Assembly (NCBI RefSeq): GCF_000006565.2 | Contig: NC_031477.1 | Coordinates: 2,698,043-2,762,042 of the forward strand | Origin: Toxoplasma gondii ME49 | Taxonomy: Eukaryota > Apicomplexa > Conoidasida > Eucoccidiorida > Sarcocystidae | Length of the DNA stretch: 64,000 bases | Direction of reading: 5' to 3' | Shown: positions 45,701 through 57,193 of the stretch, piece by piece | How the letters are laid out: each line of letters begins with the position of its first letter | Numbering within the stretch: position 1 is the stretch's first letter | Position numbers and translations under genes: made by a program | Notes under the pieces: model-generated | What the model was told of the DNA's origin: nothing | Seen by the model: the letters and a program-made list of their open reading frames with translations, nothing else | The model's database searches: none

Positions 45701-48700
45701 AGCAGTAGAAAGGTCCTCAGAAGTCCGAGAAGAAAAGATTCTGAAGGCCTCTTTTGCATCCTGAGCTAGAGTAAAGACGTTCGACTGATGAATAGCAGTC
45801 GCGTCCAGCACCCGAAGAGACGCGTAACGGCTATTGACTGGCACTGCAATCAGTGGATTCGGGGTGCTGTCAAAAAGTCCCAGTGTATCCTCTTGATCCC
45901 TTTCACAAATTACTGTTGCAGTCGGATGGACCAACGAAGAAGCCCGGAGCTTGAGGTGATCCCATAAATAGCACATCTATAGACGCACAGTGACATGTTT
46001 TTCGAGCTGGTTGTTCTATCGTAAACTGCCGATACACGCAAGCTTGTAGAAGGCCTATCAACCCCTGCAGCGCTCGAATATTGTCAATCCGTCTTCATTA
46101 CTGAGAGCTCGTCTGAGCAGACAACAGAGTCAAACGTGATACGGTACCTACGTGATGTGCTGAAAAACTCGATACGTATGACTGTGACCACTAACCACAA
46201 GAACAACGGAGGCTCTAACAGAATCACAGTTTTTACACTCTTGGTCAATCAGTGTCGTCCGGGACTACCTGGCGCTTGTGGTACACCAGTCTCGAAAAGC
46301 CGCGCGTTTTTTCGGAGGCCAAAATATTTCAAATCTAATAGTGAAGAAGGATGTGTTCCTGTAGTTTATGGATGCTTATCGATGGATTAATGTTACTCCG
46401 CTGACACAGAAGACGCACGTGGCTAAACATCGGTGTTCTGTCTGTCCACCAGGGGAAAGCGACGATTTTACAACAGAGTCGCTTTTGCGCATGGCTCTCA
46501 GCCCAGCGGCTCCCTACAACAGAAATGGAACTGTCTGCATCTACAGATGAGATTGAGCGTGCAAGAAAAACAAGGGTACTTACATTCGTGCCCTACAACT
46601 CAAAGTTGCCTCATTTAGAAGTCCACGACGGTCTCTGTGAAGTCCCTCAAGTTGCTGTCGTATTTCTTGACCAGCACACCAAGTTCCCGCCAGGTCCTCG
46701 GAACGCTGAGCATGGCTCTGAATAACTGTGTGACTGCAGACCAGCGAGCACCACCGCACACATCGGACTCCTGGTTCAGACCCTGCATGCCTTCGTTCAC
46801 CGGATCCAAGTTCCACCGTGCCAACAGAGCACGTGAATACGATAACTGCAGGACTATGATGGGCAGGTATCTTCCAGAAGAAAAGAGCCACCGTCCCGGT
46901 CTGAGCAAGAGTCAGAATCTTCTCTCCTGCTGTACATGACACTGCATCGATAGCCGATACGAATATTTTTTCTCCGGGGTTTTACGACTATGATGTGCGT
47001 CTTTGTGCACCGGAGAGGAAGTCGAAAGCAAATGTTTGTGTGCTCTTGAGAGAAACTCGCAAGCATGAGCGTCTATGTACCCTAAACTCGTAATTTGTAC
47101 GTGAGGGGGGGCAGTCATTTTTTACGGCCGCCCGGGTAGACCGAGACGCTTAGGTTTGTGATCCTGTGCGAATGTCAAGCGGAAAAATTGTAGCAGGGAA
47201 AAGTAACACCGTCATCCGTTGTCGTCGGGAAACACCGTGCAGCATGCTCCAAAGAATTGCACGTTTCTGGGGCAGGCCGTGGCAGACGAACATTTACATG
47301 ACAGGCTTCCGAAAAAACGTGTTTTGTTCAACATTAGAGTAAAGCAGATTCCGCATCACTTCCACGAACGGCTTTTGCCACATGCGCGTCCACGGCGGAT
47401 AACATCGAGGAGGAAATTAGCCACAGTTTTCGCTGTTCGAAGTGTTTGACACGAGGCGGTTCTAGACTGCAGACACACGGACTATAAAGCAAAACGTATC
47501 GCGTGTGCTGGCAGCCTTCTCTTTCCCACATTCTTGAGACGCGGAAGCCTAATGTCAAGCCTGTTCCTCCCTTTTTCCTCCCTTAACACTCGCTTAACAC
47601 GCACGGTCTGGAGATCCACATTTCCCTTTTTCTTTGAACGAAAAAAAACCTTTCTCTGTACATCGTGGCCAGCAAAAACGTCCATCCCCGCAGGTTTCAG
47701 TGCCGTCCTTAACAAGAAAAAGCTTTCAGTTGCCGTCCTGCGAAACCCACTAGCGGTACGGCAAAACGAAAACAAAACCTGACGGCACAATTCTGTCGCC
47801 TTCCTCTTCGACACACTGATGAGCTGGACTTGACGAATTCACCGTCATATCCCTCAGTCTGGATAGCCTCGGCTCCAGAAACAGCGCGAGTCTTAGCGCA
47901 CTTTTCTGGTCCAATCCTCACAGACGAGGAGCGTTCTTTTTCAGAGAGTTTCTCCGACTCATCCTCTCATTTCTCTGGCTTTTCGGCACTTGGAGAGACA
48001 AGAGACGGCCGTACTCGATCCGGCGTTCCGCGCATCTTCCGGTCTCGCTGCTCAACGCTCTGCAGCGGCAGCTGAAGAACTTGAAACTAGACGGCTTCAT
48101 TGAATAAAGCCAAACGGAGTCCGTTTTCAAGCTTTCACCGGTGACACACGAACCTACAGCTCAGACAGCAGGAGTGGCGAGACCTGCGCGACACGCAGGG
48201 CTGACATACACACGAACGAGGGAGAGACACACTCAGAGAAAGACAGTTGTTCTTCGAGTTGTCTGTGTGCCTCAACAAGGGCAGCAGGCAACAGTGGGGT
48301 AAAAGCGATCGTCGGCGCAGGAGAGTCGCGAAAAAGCATTTTCGACAAAACACATTTTCCTCGTAAAAAAGGCCGAGTCAGCTTCTTGCCGCAATGACCC
48401 CGGGACCCCATCCCCAGAGACAGACTCACAAACGCAAACAGACACATTTCTCTCCGACGGGAAAAGCCATCGCAAATCCGTTTTATGCAGCTTGTCAAAG
48501 CACCTCGAGCACACCGCATGCGCTTGACTGCCAAGAGGCAGGAGACAAAAGTCTCAAATTCACACTGGTTCCTCGGTGCGTCTTCCCGTTTCGACACTCG
48601 CACATGTCCTCCCTCTACCACAAAGTGTTCCATTTGTCACGCGTCCCGGACCCGCCGGGTGCCCTTCTTCCTGATCCCTGTTCCTCATACGCCTGAACGA

Positions 48701-48960
48701 CAGAAATGGCGCACAAGAGTCAAAACGCATCTGCACTCGAGTTGACGATTTTCGAGTTCGACGCCCAAAACGCTGCGACACGGCATAAGTTTGCCTTACT
48801 GTCAAGTTGTGGCCCGCTGGTCTTGGCTGTGCCACACTCTCCGAGGACACTCTGCCCTCGTTACCGAGACGATGAGACACTCCGAGGCGGGCGTCTCTCG
48901 CCGTTTCCGCTCGACGCGGAGGACAGAGTCTTGAAAAGACTTCCATTTTGAGTGAATGAC
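42779..48960. other. Long spacer upstream of the 5-phosphatase
   Basis: About 6 kb with no gene I can support. The left part is the promoter and 5' leader of the 5-phosphatase (CTCTCTAG|GATGG at its ATG suggests a leader intron), and the right part includes the 3' UTR of the NIPA-like gene. Unsupported frames include a basic plus-strand one (44097-44540) and a 103-codon minus-strand one (45665-45976, true ATG). No microsatellites, tRNAs or palindrome copies were seen. Confidence 0.4.
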
Positions 48961-51216
48961 TCAAAACGCACTCTTTCGTTGATTCCGGGGTGTGTCACCA
49001 CTCCGGAACTCGCTGTGACACTCCCGACTTCTGGCCGCGTCGGGTGTCCAGTCGCCGGCGAAGTCGGGTGTACGTACACCTGGCAGATTTCCGGGCGAGG
49101 CGCTTCTCCAGTGACAGGCTGCCGCTTTCACTGGGTTGTTGTGCCTCGGAAGTCGATCTCGAGAAACCGACCTTTCCCGCGACATGTGCCGCCTCCCCCC
49201 CGTGAGGTCTTTCGCGCTCGACGACAGCCGGAGCCTCTCAACTCCGTTTGCCTGTATTTTGTCTCCCCTGACTTCATCTACGCCTCGGCCTTTCCCTCTG
49301 CTCCTCTCTGGCGACGCGTGCCGCAAAAACTTGTTTGAACTGCTCAGCTTACTCACACGGCGCGGGGAAGTGGCTCCTCGGTCGGACGCATTCTTTTCCG
49401 TCCTGCCTCTTCGTTCGCTCACCTGTCTACACACCTCGGGTGTGGGCGCTCGTCCCTCGAAACGTCCCGCGTCACTCTCGCAACCACAACTCTCTCCCGT
49501 CGCCGAGAGGGCGCGTACGAAAGGCGGAACCTCTCCGCGCGTGTGACGTCCGACCGGAGACTTAGGCCTGGCTTCCTCCCGCAAACGAAGGCCCTCCTGC
49601 CCCACATGTGTGTCTCCAGTTCTGCTGGCGTTGCCGTTTTTCCTTGCATTTTGAACGTCTGAACCCGACATTCCTTTCAACTCTTCTTCTTCCTGAGAAG
49701 CAGCCGCTGCGCCGCGAACCAGTGGTTGCTCTCTGTATCGCGTCGGAGGGCGTTCCGCCGCCTCGTCGTCGTGGCTCACCGCGGCTTCTAAATCTTCTTC
49801 CGCACGGTCTCCGCCGTCCACGCCACCTTTCCCACGCGACGCGAGGCAACTGCGTCGCCCGTCGACGGCAGCTCGCTCTCGGGAACACTCGGACTTCCCG
49901 AGCGTCTCTTCTAGCGCCTCAGAGTGTCTAGACCGTGACCTCCTTTCTGCTGCTTCCTCCTCCCTCTCACTTCTAGGGCTCGTTTTCCCCAGCTCCCCGA
50001 CCGCCCTCAAGCCCCCGCCTACGCGTTCTTCTCCTTTCGGTGTCGAGAAGTCGCGACTGCCAAGCTGAAGAGAGTGTCGCCTGGAGCGTTTGGGCTCATA
50101 GGCGTCTGCACCGTTGTCTCCGAAAGAGACGAAGCTCGCGAGGCGCACGAGTTCGCCCGCGGCGATCGAGGCCTGCATGCGCGGCCCCGAGGCCCCGGAG
50201 GAGCCACCTGGCCCCGCAGCTTTGCTCCCCGAGAGGACGAAGACGCCGCAAACGACAAGGGAGAGGCCGCAGAAGAAGGCCGCCCAGTTGTCGGGGTGTT
50301 CCTGCAGAATGAGGATGCCGCCGACAGAGCCGGACGCGATCAAGAACGAGTTGATCATTGGCACCACGTAGCTCGCCTCGTACTTGCGCAGCGCCATGTT
50401 CAAGTAGTAGAGCTGAAAGAGGCCGAGAAAAGCTGCGATGAAAACAATCAGGTAGGTCGACCACGACGCGAGGGTCTCCCGCGGGTGGGCCAGGAAGCCC
50501 GCGAGTGCGATAACCAACGCCTTGGCTCCGATGTTCGTCGCTCCCCCCACGATCCCTGAGGCGCTCGAGAGCGCGATTCTCTGCACGACCATGCCTTGGC
50601 CAGGGTGCTGAGAAGGCGGAAAGAGTCGCGCAATGACCCGATCTGCGGACAAGAGGCTGGCCACCAAAGACACCGCGCTCGTCACGCACATGTAGGCGAT
50701 GGCCCCCGGGAGGGGAAGGTAGGTCGCGAAGTCTGAGACGGACGATATCACCTGTTCCTTGCCCGAGAAAATCACGATCAGCGTGATGCCCAAGATGATA
50801 AGCGCCGCACCGGCGACGTCCCACACTCGCATTCGCTCCTTCAGACAGACGACGGCGAGAACGCAGCCCCAGAAAATGTGCATGCCCGCGAAGGGTGCGA
50901 CGATCGTGGCAGGCGCAAAGAGCAGCGCTACAAACGTGCTGATGGGGTCCAGAACGGCGGTCAGAAGCATCCCCCAGACCCACCCCGGATTCTTCACGAC
51001 GCTGCCCAGACGCAGACACCCGCCCATCCGCAGAAAAGAGCGACGAATCAAAATGTCCCCCGCCGCGCCCGCGAAACTACCCACTATGATGACACACACG
51101 CCGACCGGCCACAACGCAGACAAATCCGTGTCTGTGTCGACGGCCAAGGCAGAGACGCTCTCAGAGGAAACGGCAGCTGAGGCTGCCCTCAGGGACCCGC
51201 CGGGGATATCTGCCAT
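48961..51216 (-). CDS. NIPA-like magnesium transporter
   Basis: A single-exon frame of 751 aa with a true ATG (MADIPGGSLRAASA...) and stop TGA at 48961. The first ~330 aa hold about nine hydrophobic segments, including VGVCVIIVGSFAGAAGDILI, WVWGMLLTAVLDPISTFVAL, IVAPFAGMHIFWGCVLAVVC, VAGAALIILGITLIVIFS, YLIVFIAAFLGLFQLYYLNM and YVVPMINSFLIASGSVGGI. The pattern, with NPGWVWGM and the APFAG segment, fits the NIPA family of the drug/metabolite transporter superfamily, which moves Mg2+ and other divalent cations across membranes. The C-terminal ~410 aa are charged, Arg/Ser/Glu-rich and predicted disordered, absent from typical ~330-aa NIPAs. Near its end a palindrome copy encodes Gly-Val-Arg-Thr-Pro. 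Ion specificity and membrane location cannot be read from sequence. Confidence 0.85.
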   Translation of the reverse strand: MADIPGGSLRAASAAVSSESVSALAVDTDTDLSALWPVGVCVIIVGSFAGAAGDILIRRSFLRMGGCLRLGSVVKNPGWVWGMLLTAVLDPISTFVALLFAPATIVAPFAGMHIFWGCVLAVVCLKERMRVWDVAGAALIILGITLIVIFSGKEQVISSVSDFATYLPLPGAIAYMCVTSAVSLVASLLSADRVIARLFPPSQHPGQGMVVQRIALSSASGIVGGATNIGAKALVIALAGFLAHPRETLASWSTYLIVFIAAFLGLFQLYYLNMALRKYEASYVVPMINSFLIASGSVGGILILQEHPDNWAAFFCGLSLVVCGVFVLSGSKAAGPGGSSGASGPRMQASIAAGELVRLASFVSFGDNGADAYEPKRSRRHSLQLGSRDFSTPKGEERVGGGLRAVGELGKTSPRSEREEEAAERRSRSRHSEALEETLGKSECSRERAAVDGRRSCLASRGKGGVDGGDRAEEDLEAAVSHDDEAAERPPTRYREQPLVRGAAAASQEEEELKGMSGSDVQNARKNGNASRTGDTHVGQEGLRLREEARPKSPVGRHTRGEVPPFVRALSATGESCGCESDAGRFEGRAPTPEVCRQVSERRGRTEKNASDRGATSPRRVSKLSSSNKFLRHASPERSRGKGRGVDEVRGDKIQANGVERLRLSSSAKDLTGGRRHMSRERSVSRDRLPRHNNPVKAAACHWRSASPGNLPGVRTPDFAGDWTPDAARSRECHSEFRSGDTPRNQRKSAF
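49067..49080. repeat. Dispersed 14-bp palindrome, perfect copy
   Basis: GGTGTACGTACACC within the coding sequence of the NIPA-like gene, close to its 3' end. Confidence 0.9.
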
Positions 51217-54200
51217 AGCTTTGGCGATATCGGCTGGGTCTGAACGCTTGGTTTCTTAGATCTTGAGGGCCTCTGACCATTCACAGAAGAAAAACAGATC
51301 CAATGTTACGCATGGTTTGCAAGACACCCCGTTCGAGTCTCCGTCGGGCGCACGCGTTGTATTTTGCCGGTGTGCGCCGGGTGATGCGCAAGAGCTGGCG
51401 CAGTCGCGGAGAAAAAACGCGACACGAGTAAGAGATGCAGGCTGGGGAAGGGGGTTGCAGAAAAGCCAAGGAAAATGCGGATAAAACGCCGGGGAAAGCG
51501 ACGCGAACCAAGCATGAGGGAACTGCGGTGGCGGGGAGGTCCTCAACGTGGAAAACACAGACGCTGGGGAAATACGAAATCGAACGCGGATGAAATGAGA
51601 AGAAACACAGATTGTGTTTGTGCCTCCACAAACAAGATCAATGTGGGCGGCTTGAACAGGGGAACGACGGCCGAACGCCGTGCGGCGTCGAGAAACCGGA
51701 CACCGCGATGCCTCTGCCTCACACAGAGCTGAAGGCCGCGGAGCATTCCGCCTAGTCTTTCTTCGCAAGAGGCAAGAAATGATAGATGGTTTGGAGGGAA
51801 ACGTGCCCCGAAATCGGGGACGCACGCTGGAACCCTCTAAACACGAATCGCGATGTGAACAGAAGAAGCCGAGCACACTGTGTTACTGAAAAGGCGCCTC
51901 GAGGCCACACGTTGGACATGCCGAAAAACGAGGGAGAGAAGAAATCCCGCGACGAAACTGCAAACCTTTGTGAACACTTTGTCCAGAAGTGACAAACACG
52001 GGCTCCCTGCCTCTGATCTGACAACAGCACGCGGAAACCCTGAGGGTTTTTGAGTCATTCGCTGCGTAGCACAAGTTCCGGATCACTGCGGCGGGACTGC
52101 CCAACGAGTTGAACGTCAGTTCGTGAAATAGATACCGGGTTTGTCCGCATGGATCGCGCTCGCAAAAGCAAATGGTGTCGAAAGAAGCAGACATTAGTCC
52201 CAGTAAAAAAAAAGTTGGTGACGGACAACGAAATGAATGCGGCTGAGACGCACAGCTTGTGTCGCTGCGAAAGGTTTCCACGTTGAACGAGGCCCGAACC
52301 TAAATTCCAGACCGTTTCTGGTTAAGATGACGGAAAAAAACTAGAACGAAGGAAAAGATGGGAGAAAACTCGCGGTTCTCCGAACAGCGGCGACAGGGGT
52401 CACTCCTCACCTCGTTGAGATGACGTGGAGCCAAGGTGAGCTAAGCCCCCAGCATTGTACGTCCCGCTTCTGTCGCAAGAAGGATGCTTACGGGGGAAGC
52501 TGACACTAGGTAAAAGGATTTCAAGAAAGGAAAAAAAGCCCAGACAACGCGACAACGCTGCTTTTCCGCAAAACAGGGGATGAGGACGCGACACGAGAAA
52601 CGGCGCACTGAAACGCGAAAAATGAAAACAGCGCAAACACAACCCGGACCGTTTCCCCGTCACATCATCGCCGGAAAAAATCGGCCTCAAGACACTCGAA
52701 AAGCGGGGAATCTTTTCGAATCAACGTAAGAAAGTTTCAAGGCACACCTGCGGCGCAGCGAGGGAACTTGAATGGTTTTCAGACCCAGTAAAAAGCTGCG
52801 CTGATACCCGAAAAACAGCCCCTCGCGCCGGCCCGCCTCTCTGCCGGGAAAGAGTGAACTTTCTCATCGTTAACTCTCTAGCGCCTTGCCACGTTTTAAT
52901 GGTGCATGGAGCTGAGTTTGCACGGACGCTAATTTATAACACAGGCGGAAGCTGTCAGTAAATCAGGCATTGACGGGGAAAAGTGGTGGACTCCGCCACC
53001 CGATATGGTCGCCCTCGTACAAACCTAGCCACCTTGCGTTAGAATGGCGACTGATCAGTGTCCATCAGCAACAAAAACACTTGAGAGAACGAAAATTTGA
53101 GCCAGAGAAAGGATAAATTGGGGGCTAGAGCTCATCTGAAACATCTACATGACCCATGACTTCACATCCATTAAACTGCTCGGAGGAGGGGATAGGGAAC
53201 GAAGAGATTCCGAACTCGGATGTGGCGTACGAATAGAAACACAAAAGCATACGTCTACTGTAATTTAAGCTGGATGCGTCCATTTGGTCATGTTTGCCTG
53301 AGTAAACGACCCAGGACAGACAGGCAAAATAACTTTTGAGCGTCGCAAACAACACACAGGAAGAGGGGGAAGAAAATGAGGCGGTCTGAGTGTTGATTCG
53401 TGACAATTCATGACACGAAATGTAATGAGTGCGTGGGATATTATTACAGTATAGTAGTACGATCTTGATCGTCCTACGCCTAGGCCGGTCTGCAGAGAGA
53501 CTCTTGGAGGTACGGGCACAGAGTTGATCGTTTCGGACGAAGAAAAGAGGAACCGAAAAGACGTTTCTTCCTGGGGTGTAGAGTCCAGCCTTCCCGACAC
53601 TATATTCTACACAAACGTTAACTATAAACTGCTGTAAGGGATAACAGAAAAAGGGGACGCAGATGAAGCGCGTATCTCAGTGTTGTGTGCGTATAGATGG
53701 TGCACATAATCAGCGCTCACGTGAAGAAATTGTTTAAACCGCCAGACCATGAATAACTGTTTTCTACGCGACAGCAATTCTTCTGAAGTCCCATGAATGC
53801 GAGTTTTCGGAAATTCTCCAGTGAGCCAGACAGAGAGCTGAATAAACCTAGATGTCCCTCGCAGTCGAACAAGGAATGGTATGTAAGAAGGCCGTTGTTG
53901 GTTCCGAAGAAACTATCGAAGGAAACTAGTCACAAAGATCTGAACAAAGAGATCCGAGTCCATACTTTGAGGCTCCCCCACCACGATAGGTTAGACATGG
54001 CACTTATGGCGCTTCTGCTTTTGTCGTGTATGCCTTCAACTCACAGTCTCTCACTCAACCACTCTGGGGCTGCAGCTCGAACAATCGCGTCGACGATCAA
54101 ATGTGGGGAAGAATTGGAAGTCACTTAACCGTTTTGTGTCACAGAGTTTCCTGTAAGAAGTTGCACTGACCAGGACCTGTCAAGCAGAAGCGCTTAGCCG

Positions 54201-56526
54201 GAGATCTCGTGCATTCGCGCGGAGCACGACACATATGAATGCTGGCGCTGTAGTAAGGACAATAGGGAGCTGAAATGTTTGCGCCGATAGCGAAAGCTCG
54301 TGCCAACCAATACAGATGAGCTCCGAGCACAAGCAGAGCTCGAAACTCCTCCTGGAACGCCGAGAGCATTCCTACGCATTCTCTGGTAGACTATCGCCCA
54401 CATGTTCTCGAATTTTCAATACATGCCTTCTGCAAGCCTTATCCACGCGTTCTTTGACTCTTTTATTTCAGAGAACATATGAGATGCAGAGGTAAGCACA
54501 AATAATCTGTGTACGGTTTGGACTTGCATATCTTTATCTTATTAAATAGATGGCGTTGAATTGATTCTATTTCTGCAACAGCTGTATGCTGTTAACAATT
54601 ATGGGAGTCGTCGATACGCTCAGCCACCTGGTCATCTCAACTTACGCTGCTCAAGCGTACTCGGCAAGCTGTAAGTCGCCCGTGCTCCTCGAATCGTCAC
54701 AAGATATATACGTTCCATGAACGCATACATCTCACTGATTCCACGAGAGACCTACTGATTATCTAACCTACACTCCTGCAGCGCTAAATGAACACGATGT
54801 TTCAATTTTCCCTCGCACCCCAACTTTGCCGGCTCCTCCCCATCCCTAACCTAACGAAAGATGAGCTAGCATCCCACCTTTTCCTTTACACGTTTAGGAA
54901 AGATACTGGCCATCACGTAAAAACCCAAAATTTGCACAATAACGGAGTTCCTTGCGATCGCAGGAAACCGTCAGCCTCAGATCGTGCCTGCCCTCAGGTG
55001 TACGTACACTACCTACAAAACGGCCCTGCTGCCTCTGTGCTTTCGTGCTTTTGGCGGTGCTGCAGATACAACCGTTTCCTTTATTTTTGTGTTGTCTGTC
55101 TGTACGTTCTGTCTGGAAACATCCACAACGAAGAGGAGATTTTCTTTGACCTCTGAGGGGACTGTGGCGGCGTGTTGTGTTTACAGCGCTCTAGTGAAGC
55201 AGTTTCCGTGGCGTGTGTGCAAACGGATGCAACCACTTTGCTTCCATGTGTACCGACTTCACCTGAATGCAAAAGGTTCACAAAGGCGATTCGAGTGATT
55301 CGAAGAGAAAAGGCACCCGAGGCTGTTGTGGCATGTGGCGCCAGGGCTCCGCGGTTTTACGCATGCACGACGGACCTGCACGGTCGGGAACGACGGATGT
55401 CCAATGTCCGCGAGTATTTTCGTGGCTACTTGAATCCGCCATTGCAGACAAGATTCCCCCTCGATTCTGGAGATATGCAGCGAAGGACCCCCGACAAACT
55501 AACGGGGACGGATCGGGCGTCGAGTGCGCTGTCGCGCGAGTGACTGGCGGGTCTGTCGGTTGCGTTGCTCGGACGGAAACTGGGGAATAAGGCGCATGTG
55601 TTGGCCGAAACCAATCAGCAGAGAAATACGTGTGGAGGCAATCTATGCAATCTCTGGAAGCAAGGAGGCGTTTTGTTTCCCTTATTAGATCTTCAGCAGG
55701 CCGTCTGGAAAACGGCTCAGCGTGACAACACATGCAACAGTCGGTCGACCGCGGGAGTATTGTTTGCGGGCACTGGGGGTGCATGTGCGGCACATTTCTC
55801 GAGGGACTTGGGAGGCGCGAAGAAAGCGACCACTGCTCGTTCGCGGCTCTCTCTGTGTACCGTGAGACTGTTCTTTTCTTCTGAAAAACATCTTTCCTGC
55901 TAGAGTAACACTGCGTTCCGGCAGCGTACTCTTCGTTTCTGCTCTGTGTTCTCTGCCTTGCCGCCTGTTCTCTGTCGCTCTCGGCATTCTCTTACTCTCG
56001 GTCTTCTCTTCGGCTCCGTCTCCGTCTTGTTCCTGCCGTGCTCTCCTCTTTCTGCCTCTTGACTTCTCTTGAAAATAAAACTCTCCGTCCTTCCCAGACG
56101 CAGTCCCCGCAGGACACCACTGCGCCAGCCTCAAAGGCCGTGACTGCCGTCGAAATCTGTCGACTTCTTCAGCTCTCCTCGACAACGAAACTCGAAGAAA
56201 CTCAATTTCTTCTTCTCTTCTGTGTCACACTCCCTCCATCTCCTCCAGTCAGCCTGGGTAGATTTGTGGGACTATAGCAGGTCGCGAAAGCCCCGCAATT
56301 GGCCAGTGAAAACCCCGAGAGTTGACGGCGTTCTCGTGTACACGGATGTGTGACAGGATATTCTCCGACCTCTCGGATTCCTGGTTTAGATCTTGAAGAT
56401 CACTGTTTAACGTTTGGCTCCAAAGACACTGTTTCAAGCTCGATGCCCGACTCCCTCGATGCGAGTCGCGTGTAGACGTTCTCTTCGGTCTGTTCGCTAG
56501 GTGCGCTTTCTCTCGTTTTTTTCAAG
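51217..56526. other. Divergent spacer between the NIPA-like gene and NDH2
   Basis: About 5.3 kb. No frame over 180 codons has recognisable sequence. A palindrome relative lies at 54997-55010. The final ~600 bp (55900-56520) is pyrimidine-rich on the plus strand and probably NDH2 promoter and leader; TTTTTTTCAAG directly before the ATG could be a leader-intron acceptor. Confidence 0.45.
54997..55010. repeat. Dispersed palindrome, one mismatch
   Basis: GGTGTACGTACACT in the intergenic region upstream of NDH2. Confidence 0.75.
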
Positions 56527-57157
56527 ATGGCGATGCTCTTCTCCAGCTCAGCAGCAGGCAGCCTGCCCTCGCGCAGAAGCCGATCCGTCGCTGCGAAGTT
56601 GGCGCCCTTCGCTTCTCCAATTTTCTCGTCTCCACTCTTGAAGCAAGGCGCAGATACTGCCTTTGGTCTGCGCAGCCCCACACCTGGGCTGTCCGTACAC
56701 CCGAGATTTGCTTCCAGAGGACCCTTGACACGGAGCGAGGAAGCCGGAAAGGCACCCTTCGGTTTCTCTACCGCGAGAGGCGAGCAGACGGCCACGGAGA
56801 CAAATGCGCCGAGATTCGGGACGAGCCTTTGCTCTTCTTTTCCGTTGTCGGCGACTCAGAAAAGCCACGGTTCGCGAGAGAAGGGCCTCACAAACGAACG
56901 GGCCTTCTCGACCTTCTCTTTTCAAGGCTTTATGAAAAATGTCAAGTCGAGAAACGCAAAGCCATACACTGGACCCCCGCAGAAAGTCGTTGTCCTCGGA
57001 ACCGGCTGGGCATCTGTCAATTTCTTCCGACACCTCGACCCAAACATGTACGGGGAATTTGCTTCCTGCTTATAAACGATCAAACACTGCATGCAGTCCA
57101 AAAAATGTTCACAGTTGTGTGTAGTCGTTGTATATGTAACTCTACATATACACCTAT

Positions 57158-57193
<36 letters not shown>

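Noticed and set aside
54788..55156. 122-codon plus-strand frame upstream of NDH2
   Set aside because: It overlaps open frames in the other registers and includes a palindrome copy; nothing protein-like is conserved.
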